Positions 1-5,544 of a stretch of 6,898 nt of DNA are shown here, piece after piece. This DNA is from an uncultured Collinsella sp. (GTDB lineage: Bacteria; Actinomycetota; Coriobacteriia; Coriobacteriales; Coriobacteriaceae), in NCBI GenBank assembly GCA_900550205.1, contig URRJ01000096.1, positions 1-6,898 on the forward strand. The letters run 5' to 3'. The translations under genes and the position numbers were made by a program. Numbering within the stretch: the stretch's first letter is position 1; the number at the start of each line of letters is the position of its first letter. Under the pieces are notes generated by a model, which saw only the letters and a program-made list of their open reading frames with translations, searched no databases and was not told the DNA's origin.

Positions 1-1
1 C

Positions 2-2134
2 GGTGGCCGTCGTAATGATCGCAACGCCTCCGATAACAATTCCGGGCGCAACGCCTCCGAGAGCCGTCCGCATAGCCATCGCACCAACGCCAGCAACAAT
101 GTTGCTGCCGGCATGGACTTCCCCAACCCCGACAAGCAGGGCAAGGGCAAAAAGCGCAAGGGCGGCCACAGCAACGAAGAGGACCACTACAGCCGCATGG
201 CGCGCGAGGCCGAGGAGTACAGCCGTGAGAAGGTGCTCGAGGAGGCTCGTGCCGCCGTCGAGGAGGCCTCTCGCGAGTCCACCGGTCGTCGTAAGAAGCG
301 CAAGGAGAAGCGCGAGCGCGAGGCTGCAAAGGCTCAGGAGGAGCGCAAGATAGAGGAGGCACTGGCCCAGGGCGTGAACCCCGAGGAACTCGATGCCATC
401 AAGGTCTCCCAGGGCGTTACGGTCCAGGAGCTCGCCGAGGCGCTCGACGTTCCGGCCAACGACATCATCAAGCGCCTGTTCCTGCTGGGCACGCCGCTCA
501 CCATGACGCAGTCCATGTCCGACGACCTCGTCGAGCTCGTTGCCGACGACCTGGGCCGTCAGATTAAGATCATCACCCCCGAGGAGGAGAACACCTTCTC
601 GTTCTACGACGATCCCGCCGACCTTAAGCCGCGCGCCCCGGTCGTCACCGTCATGGGTCACGTCGACCACGGCAAGACGTCGCTGCTCGACGCCATTCGT
701 CACACCGGCGTCGCTGCCGGCGAGGCGGGCGGCATTACGCAGGCCATCGGCGCTTCGCAGGTCATGATCAACGACCGCAAGATCACCTTCATCGATACCC
801 CCGGTCACGCGACCTTTACGGCCATGCGTGCCCGCGGCGCCAAGGTGACCGACATCGTCATTCTGATCGTGGCTGCCGACGACGGCGTCATGCCTCAGAC
901 CATCGAGTCGATCAACCACGCCAAGGCCGCCGGTGTACCCATCGTCGTCGCCGTCAACAAGATCGATAAGCCGGGTGCCAACCCCGACCGCGTGCGCCAG
1001 GAGCTCACCGAGTACGGCATCATCCCCGAGGAGTGGGGCGGACAGAACATGTTCGTCAACATCTCGGCCAAGCAGAAGATCGGTATCGACGACCTGCTCG
1101 AGACCGTGCTGCTCCAGGCCGACGTGCTCGAGCTCAAGGCCAACCCCGACACCTTTGCCTCCGGTAACGTCCTCGAGGCCAAGCTCGACAAGGGCCGCGG
1201 TTCGGTTGCCACGGTGCTCGTGACCCGCGGTACCCTGCACGTGGGCGATACGCTGGTTGCCGGCCTTACCTATGGCCGCGTTCGCGCCATGCTCGACCCC
1301 AAGGGCAACGCCGTCACCGAGGCCGGTCCCTCCGACGCCGTTGAGATCCTGGGCCTGCAGTCCGTGCCCAACGCCGGCGACGAGTTCCGCGTGTTCGAGG
1401 ACGAGCGTGAGGCTCGCGCCCTGGCCGATGAGCGTTCGCTCAAGGCCCGTATCGAGGAGCAGAGCCGCGTGAAGCACGTCACGCTCGAGAACCTCTTCGA
1501 GACCATCGCCGACGCCGAGGTCAAGGAGCTCAACCTGATCATCAAGGCCGACGTCCAGGGTTCCATCGAGGCCCTTCAGGACTCGCTCGACAAGATGGAC
1601 CAGTCCGAGGTGCGCATCAACACGATCCACTCCGCGGTCGGTGCCATCAATGAGACCGACGTCGTCCTGGCAGACGCCTCCAATGCCATCATCATTGGCT
1701 TTGGCGTGCGCCCCGACGGCAAGGCCCGCTCCGCTGCCGAGCGCGAGGGCGTCGAGATCCGTTGCTACGACGTCATCTACAAGTGCCTCGAGGAGCTCGA
1801 CGCTGCCCGTATCGGCATGCTCAAGCCCACCGAGGTCGAGGTCTCCACGGGTACCGCGACCGTCCTGGACACCTTCAAGGTGCCCAAAGTCGGCATTGCC
1901 GCCGGTGTTCGCGTCGAAGAGGGCGAGATCGCCGCGACCGATTCCGTGCGCCTGGTGCGCGACGGTATCGTGGTCTTCAACGGCAAGATTGCCTCGATGC
2001 GTCACTACAAGGATGAGGCTAAGAGCCTCAAGAGCGGTTCCGAGGGCGGCATAGGCCTGGAGAACTTCCAGGACATCAAGCCCGGCGACCAGATCGAGGG
2101 TTACCGCATCGACCAGGTTGCCCGTACCGAGTAG
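2..2134 (+). CDS. infB: Translation initiation factor IF2, 5'-truncated by window edge
   Basis: GTPase that brings fMet-tRNA to the 30S subunit and promotes 70S joining in the cytoplasm. The frame is open from base 2 with no stop, so the true start lies outside the window; the Met codon at 113 is internal. Numbering residues from that Met, a lysine/glutamate-rich charged arm covers about 1-90, followed by an IF2_N module at about 94-148. The G domain begins near 176, with G1 GHVDHGKT (182-189), G3 DTPGH (228-232), G4 NKID (282-285) and G5 SAK (318-320). Domain II follows, then the C1 domain near 465-575 and the C2 fMet-tRNA domain to residue 673. The 37 residues before Met113 are Asn/Ser/Arg/Gly-rich, as is usual for the poorly conserved IF2 arm. 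Oddities are TQAIGAS in switch I, where TQHIGAY is usual, and a C2 domain lacking both commonly conserved cysteines. Stop TAG is at 2132-2134. The identification is certain. Confidence 0.98.
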   Translation, partial: GGRRNDRNASDNNSGRNASESRPHSHRTNASNNVAAGMDFPNPDKQGKGKKRKGGHSNEEDHYSRMAREAEEYSREKVLEEARAAVEEASRESTGRRKKRKEKREREAAKAQEERKIEEALAQGVNPEELDAIKVSQGVTVQELAEALDVPANDIIKRLFLLGTPLTMTQSMSDDLVELVADDLGRQIKIITPEEENTFSFYDDPADLKPRAPVVTVMGHVDHGKTSLLDAIRHTGVAAGEAGGITQAIGASQVMINDRKITFIDTPGHATFTAMRARGAKVTDIVILIVAADDGVMPQTIESINHAKAAGVPIVVAVNKIDKPGANPDRVRQELTEYGIIPEEWGGQNMFVNISAKQKIGIDDLLETVLLQADVLELKANPDTFASGNVLEAKLDKGRGSVATVLVTRGTLHVGDTLVAGLTYGRVRAMLDPKGNAVTEAGPSDAVEILGLQSVPNAGDEFRVFEDEREARALADERSLKARIEEQSRVKHVTLENLFETIADAEVKELNLIIKADVQGSIEALQDSLDKMDQSEVRINTIHSAVGAINETDVVLADASNAIIIGFGVRPDGKARSAAEREGVEIRCYDVIYKCLEELDAARIGMLKPTEVEVSTGTATVLDTFKVPKVGIAAGVRVEEGEIAATDSVRLVRDGIVVFNGKIASMRHYKDEAKSLKSGSEGGIGLENFQDIKPGDQIEGYRIDQVARTE
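20..60 (+). repeat. Short direct repeat inside the infB N-terminal arm
   Basis: The 14-mer CGCAACGCCTCCGA occurs at 20-33 and again at 47-60, exactly 27 bases (nine codons) apart. It encodes RNASD and RNASE. A looser third copy, TNASN, follows around 88-102. The in-frame spacing suggests a small degenerate coding repeat in the disordered arm of IF2. The array probably continues upstream of the window, which cannot be seen here. Confidence 0.55.
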
Positions 2135-2138
2135 GGGG
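2133..2138 (+). promoter_or_regulatory. Ribosome binding site of rbfA
   Basis: AGGGGG lies 7 bases before the ATG at 2146 and begins inside the infB stop codon TAG (2132-2134). It supports this ATG as the rbfA start and suggests that ribosomes finishing infB can reinitiate on rbfA. Confidence 0.7.
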
Positions 2139-2145
2139 TAGCGCT

Positions 2146-2556
2146 ATGAAGCAAACGCAGGCAACCCGCCGACTGGGCGAGCAGCTTCGCGAGAAGCTCG
2201 GTTATATCCTGCTCTTTGAGGTTTCCGATCCGCGCCTCGACCTGGTTACCCTGACTGCGGTCGAGGTCGCGGTGGACCGTTCGTTCGCGCGCGTGTACGT
2301 GTCGTGCGATGCGAGCCGCTACGACGAGGTCATGGAGGCGCTCGCCAGCGCCAAGGGCCGTATTCGCAGCCTGTTGGCTCGCTCGCTCGATTGGCGTGTC
2401 ACGCCCGAACTCGATTTTCGCATCGATCGCTCGACCGATGAGGCCGAGCGCATCACGCGTGCGCTGGAAAACGTTCCGGCCACGCTGGCGATCGAAAAGG
2501 ACGAGGACGGCTATCCCATAGCGGATGCCGCCCAGGAGGCAGCTTTAGATGACTAA
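2146..2556 (+). CDS. rbfA: 30S ribosome-binding factor A
   Basis: Small KH-type assembly factor that binds the immature 30S subunit and assists processing and folding of the 16S rRNA 5' region; it matters most during cold growth in bacteria where it has been studied. The 136-residue product is slightly longer than typical (about 120-130). The N-terminal helix with basic residues (KQTQATRRLGEQLREKLGYI) leads into the family signature DPRLDLVTLTAVEVAVDRSF and the strand ARVYVS. The helix-kink-helix is marked by A69-K70-G71, the AxG that replaces GxxG of classical KH domains in RbfA. The C-terminus is acidic. It sits 11 bases after infB, the usual neighbour, and its last 8 bases overlap the next gene. 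Start chosen by the AGGGGG site and by the conserved N-terminus. Confidence 0.96.
   Translation: MKQTQATRRLGEQLREKLGYILLFEVSDPRLDLVTLTAVEVAVDRSFARVYVSCDASRYDEVMEALASAKGRIRSLLARSLDWRVTPELDFRIDRSTDEAERITRALENVPATLAIEKDEDGYPIADAAQEAALDD
2534..2539 (+). promoter_or_regulatory. Ribosome binding site of the DHH phosphoesterase gene
   Basis: A perfect AGGAGG core, 9 bases before the ATG at 2549, lies inside the last codons of rbfA. It fixes the start of the downstream gene within the rbfA coding region and is the strongest Shine-Dalgarno match in the window. Confidence 0.8.
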
Positions 2557-3592
2557 TTCCGCTGATCTCGCCGCTGGCGAGTCTGCAGATATTACGCGAC
2601 GCATCCTTGAGCTCATCGAGGGTGCGTCCTCCATTGCGATTTCGGGACATACGTCTCCCGATGGTGACGCCCTGGGCTCCGTGCTGGGTCTGGGCTTATC
2701 GCTTATGAAGTTTTTCCCCAACAAGGACATTGCGCTGCTGCTGGCAGACGATGATCCGGTGCCGCGCATCTACCGCTTTATGGAGGGCGCCGATCGCTTG
2801 GTGCCCGCATCTGCGTATACCGGCAATCCGGACCTGTTTATCTCGGTGGATGTGCCGGTCGTCGAGCGCCTCAACAACTCGGCCGAGGTACTTCGTCGCT
2901 CCAAGCATGTGGTGTGCTTCGATCACCATCCGGCGCGCGAGGAGTTTACCGAGCTGAGCCTGAGGCGTGTCGATGCCGCGGCCTGCGCCATGATTATCGA
3001 CCGTTTCTTGGATAATTGCGGCATCGTCGCCCGTGATGGCGTTGCGACTTGCTTGCTGTGCGGCTTGGTGACCGACACCGGTCGTTTCCAGTACCAGAAC
3101 GCCGATGCTGCCGCGTTCCACGCGGCTTCGCGCCTGGTAGCACATGGTGCCGATCCGGCTCGTGTTGCGCTCGAGGTCTACCAGAGCATGCGCGTCGAGT
3201 TTTTGCACCTCAAGTCTATTGTCATGGGCCGTATTAAGACGGTCGCGCACGGGCGCGTGGCGTATAGCTATGCCTTCCAGAGCGACCTTGAGGCCTGCGG
3301 CGTCACCTCGGATGAATGTGACGGTCTGGTCGATGTGGTGCGTTCGGTAATGGGCGTCGAGGTATGTCTGTTCTTAAAGGGCATCGACGGCGATACCAAG
3401 GTGCGCGGCAACCTGCGCTCCAAGGGTGACCTCGATGTGTCCCAGATCGCTGCCAACTTTGGCGGTGGCGGGCATCATGCCGCCGCCGGCTTTACCAACA
3501 ACGGAACGATTCGCGAGACGCTCGCCGTGGCACTTCCCATGCTGGCCGAGCTGGTGGGGGAGGATCCCGCTTCGGTGACCGTCGAGCTCTAA
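2549..3592 (+). CDS. nrnA: DHH-family nanoRNase / pAp phosphatase (NrnA-like)
   Basis: Cytoplasmic metal-dependent phosphoesterase of the DHH/DHHA1 family. Characterised relatives degrade RNAs of two to five nucleotides from the end, dephosphorylate pAp to AMP, and in some bacteria hydrolyse pApA from c-di-AMP. The 347 residues fit the family. Motif I is HTSPDGDALGS (H34, D38, D40). Motif II aspartate is D101, in DVPVVERL. Motif III is DHH at 125-127, and motif IV is GLVTDTGRF with D176. The C-terminal DHHA1 substrate-binding domain ends in GGGGHHAAAG (305-314). All metal ligands expected for the family are present, so the enzyme should be active. The start overlaps rbfA by 8 bases behind a perfect AGGAGG. 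A DHH gene between rbfA and truB is common in Gram-positive bacteria. Which substrate dominates in this organism cannot be told from sequence. Confidence 0.93.
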   Translation: MTNSADLAAGESADITRRILELIEGASSIAISGHTSPDGDALGSVLGLGLSLMKFFPNKDIALLLADDDPVPRIYRFMEGADRLVPASAYTGNPDLFISVDVPVVERLNNSAEVLRRSKHVVCFDHHPAREEFTELSLRRVDAAACAMIIDRFLDNCGIVARDGVATCLLCGLVTDTGRFQYQNADAAAFHAASRLVAHGADPARVALEVYQSMRVEFLHLKSIVMGRIKTVAHGRVAYSYAFQSDLEACGVTSDECDGLVDVVRSVMGVEVCLFLKGIDGDTKVRGNLRSKGDLDVSQIAANFGGGGHHAAAGFTNNGTIRETLAVALPMLAELVGEDPASVTVEL

Positions 3593-3607
3593 CTTTTTGG
3601 ATGGTAC

Positions 3608-4540
3608 ATGGCTCGTCGTACGCCTTCTCAATTGAATATGCTGCTCGCCGTCGATAAACCGGTGGGCTGCACGTCCCACGACGTGGTTTCGCAATGCCGA
3701 CACGCCCTCCATGAGCGGCGCGTCGGTCATGCCGGCACGCTCGACCCCATGGCATCCGGCGTCATGGTGGTGGGCGTGGGTCAGGCCACGCGTCTGCTGG
3801 GCATGCTCACCCTCGACACGAAAAGCTACGTCGCCGACATTTCGTTTGGCGTCGAGACTAATACCGACGATGCGGAGGGCGAGGCCGCTCGCACCGTTTC
3901 CGTTGCCCCCGTGCTGCACGACATGGCCTACGCCCGTGAACAGCTGGCTGCTATGCTGGGGCCGCAGATGCAGGTCCCGCCGGCGTTCTCGGCCATCTCG
4001 GTCAACGGCGTTCGCGCGTACAAGTCTGCGCGTGAGGGCAATGCCGTTGACCTGCCCCCGCGTCCCGTCGAGGTGTATGCCGCCGATCTGATCGCCATGA
4101 GCGGCGAGGCCGATACGTGTGTTTGGACTGTGGCATTCTCGGTAAGTAAGGGCACCTATATCCGCGCGCTTGCCCGTGACCTGGGTCGTGCGTGCGATAG
4201 CGCCGCGCACATTTCCGCGCTACGCCGGACGGCATCCGGCGTGGTTTCCATTGGTGTCTGTCACGCGGTGGAGGAGCTCTCTCCCGAGTCTGCGACCGGC
4301 TTTGCGTTGGACCCCATCGCGGCCCTGGGCGCCACGCGTGTCGACTTGCCGGGCAACCTTGCCGATGACCTGCTCTGCGGCAGGCGCATTCCCGTTGTCC
4401 GCGCGCTTATCGACTTCGATGCTTCGAAGGCGCCGTTTGCGCTGGTGCTCGATGGTGGGCTCAAGGCGCTTGCCCGCATTGAGGACGGTCGCTTTGTGAT
4501 GGAGCACGTGTTTCCGCAGACAATTGGCGGTGTTCGATGA
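3608..4540 (+). CDS. truB: tRNA pseudouridine(55) synthase
   Basis: Isomerises uridine 55 in the T-psi-C arm of tRNA to pseudouridine. The 310-residue product carries the family signatures in order: the opening motif VDKPVGCTSHDVV, the catalytic block HAGTLDPMASGV with nucleophile D46, KSYVA with the conserved tyrosine Y74, the substrate loop PPAFSAISVNGVRAYKSAREG, and GTYIRALARDLG with Y184 and R186. A C-terminal domain of about 70 residues follows, as in the Gram-positive branch of the family. The gene begins 15 bases after the DHH stop. No convincing Shine-Dalgarno precedes ATG 3608; only GGATGG at 3599-3604 is present, too close to the start. The next in-frame Met, at 3638, has none either and would sit right at the first conserved motif. 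I keep 3608 because it leaves a normal short N-terminus. The stop codon overlaps the ribF start by 4 bases. Confidence 0.96.
   Translation: MARRTPSQLNMLLAVDKPVGCTSHDVVSQCRHALHERRVGHAGTLDPMASGVMVVGVGQATRLLGMLTLDTKSYVADISFGVETNTDDAEGEAARTVSVAPVLHDMAYAREQLAAMLGPQMQVPPAFSAISVNGVRAYKSAREGNAVDLPPRPVEVYAADLIAMSGEADTCVWTVAFSVSKGTYIRALARDLGRACDSAAHISALRRTASGVVSIGVCHAVEELSPESATGFALDPIAALGATRVDLPGNLADDLLCGRRIPVVRALIDFDASKAPFALVLDGGLKALARIEDGRFVMEHVFPQTIGGVR
4222..4242. other. Perfect 8-bp inverted repeat within truB
   Basis: ACGCCGGA (4222-4229) is mirrored by TCCGGCGT (4235-4242) around the 5-base loop CGGCA. It would form a stable GC-rich hairpin in the mRNA. There is no following T-run and it lies deep in the truB coding region (encoding RRTASGV), so it is not a terminator. 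Chance in GC-rich coding DNA is the simplest explanation. Confidence 0.4.
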
Positions 4541-5544
4541 TGCTGGCCCCCCACGAGCTCGCGCGTATCTTTTTCGCGGGCGAGTCGGGCGAGGCGCGCA
4601 TCGTTCCCGCCGCCGCGTTTGATGGGTGCGGGCGTTTAGGTGCTGCCTCGATTGGCATCGGCGTGTTCGATGGCGTGCATCGGGGACACCGCGAACTTAT
4701 TGACGCGGTGGTTCGCGACGCCCGTGCCCATAACTGCCTCGCAGTTGTTGTCACCTTCGATCCCGATCCGGACATCGTGGTGAGTCCTTCGCCCGCTCAA
4801 AAACTGATGACGACGGCCGACCGCCTGCATGCCCTGGCTCTCACCGGGGTCGATGCGGTTGTTGCCGTTCCTTTTACGCCCGCGGTGGCGGCACTCGATC
4901 ATGTCGGTTTTCTCTCGCTGCTGTCGCGTGTTGTCGACATCCGCTCGATTCGCGTGGGCAGCGACTTTAGACTCGGCCATGGCGGAGCTTCGGGCGTTGC
5001 CGAGATGCAGGTATGGGGTGCCGAGCGCGGTGTTGATGTCTATGGCCACGAGCTGCTGTGCGTTGATGGCCAGACGATCTGCGCCACCCGTATTCGCCAG
5101 GAACTGCGCCAGGGCCATGTTGAGCTTGCCACCGAACTGCTCGGTCGTCCGTACATGCTGCGCGGCGTGGTCGCCGGTGGCCGTCATCAGGGCTCTGACA
5201 TGGGCTTTCCCACGGCAAACATTCAGGTGCCCGAGGGCATTCAGGTGCCTGCCGATGGCGTTTACGAGGGCCTTGTGCTGGTCGACGATACCGTGTGGCC
5301 CGCTGCCGTTAACGTGGGCCTGCCGCCGACGTATGCCGACGATGCCGCCTCGGCGCATCTGGAGGCTAATCTGATTGGGTACGCGGGCGACTTGTACGGT
5401 GCGTCCGTCTCGCTGGCGTTTACGCGCTGGCTGCGCCCGTCGCGCGCGTTCGATTCGCTGGACGAGTTGATCGCGACCGTCGAGGGTAATATTGACGATA
5501 TTCGCCACAACTTGGGTGAGCAGGGGGTGAGCATCCGTGATTAG
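4537..5544 (+). CDS. ribF: Bifunctional riboflavin kinase / FMN adenylyltransferase
   Basis: Cytoplasmic enzyme converting riboflavin to FMN (C-terminal kinase) and FMN to FAD (N-terminal adenylyltransferase). The 335 residues are near family length. The adenylyltransferase module has GVFDGVHRGH (42-51), TFDPDP (73-78), VGSDFRLGHGGASGV and ICATRIR (181-187). The kinase module has GRPYMLRGVV, GGRHQGSDMGFPTAN (214-228) with T226 and N228, NVGLPPTY, and the catalytic-type glutamate E276 in HLEANL, followed by GDLYG. Several positions depart from consensus: TFxPHP is TFDPDP, SST is CAT, and GR before the PTAN motif is GS. The N-terminus before the first motif is about 20 residues longer than in many homologues. 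Start is ATG at 4537, overlapping the truB stop as ATGA; a tandem ATG follows at 4540 and either could be used. Only a weak GGCGGT (4526-4531) precedes them, so translational coupling to truB is likely. Confidence 0.95.
   Translation: MMLAPHELARIFFAGESGEARIVPAAAFDGCGRLGAASIGIGVFDGVHRGHRELIDAVVRDARAHNCLAVVVTFDPDPDIVVSPSPAQKLMTTADRLHALALTGVDAVVAVPFTPAVAALDHVGFLSLLSRVVDIRSIRVGSDFRLGHGGASGVAEMQVWGAERGVDVYGHELLCVDGQTICATRIRQELRQGHVELATELLGRPYMLRGVVAGGRHQGSDMGFPTANIQVPEGIQVPADGVYEGLVLVDDTVWPAAVNVGLPPTYADDAASAHLEANLIGYAGDLYGASVSLAFTRWLRPSRAFDSLDELIATVEGNIDDIRHNLGEQGVSIRD
5522..5530 (+). promoter_or_regulatory. Ribosome binding site that sets the GTG start of dnaG
   Basis: AGGGGGTGA, close to the ideal AGGAGGTGA (the differing G can still pair as G:U), lies inside the end of ribF. 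The GGGGG run ends 9 bases before GTG 5537. It supports a GTG start that no ATG could replace: the first in-frame Met downstream is at about residue 71, past the zinc-binding motif. Confidence 0.75.

Noticed and set aside
113..115. Internal ATG of infB considered as the true start or a second IF2 isoform start
   Set aside because: The frame is open further upstream with IF2-arm-like composition, and no Shine-Dalgarno precedes this ATG. An internal isoform start as in E. coli cannot be excluded but has no support here.
3583..3598. GAGCTC followed by TTTTT at the DHH stop codon, considered as a terminator
   Set aside because: The palindrome is only 6 bases with no loop, and no longer stem can be drawn; the T-run is short. 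Gene spacing argues for read-through into truB.
3374..4210. Long open reading frame on the reverse strand opposite the DHH gene and truB
   Set aside because: It is antisense to two certain genes. Its composition (His/Arg/Gly-rich with no recognisable motif) is what GC-rich codon bias produces on the complement.
4222..4242. Hairpin in truB considered as a REP-like element or attenuator
   Set aside because: Single copy as a hairpin, inside conserved coding sequence and with no T-run. A shared 12-mer at 3751-3762 simply encodes the same ASG residues elsewhere in truB.
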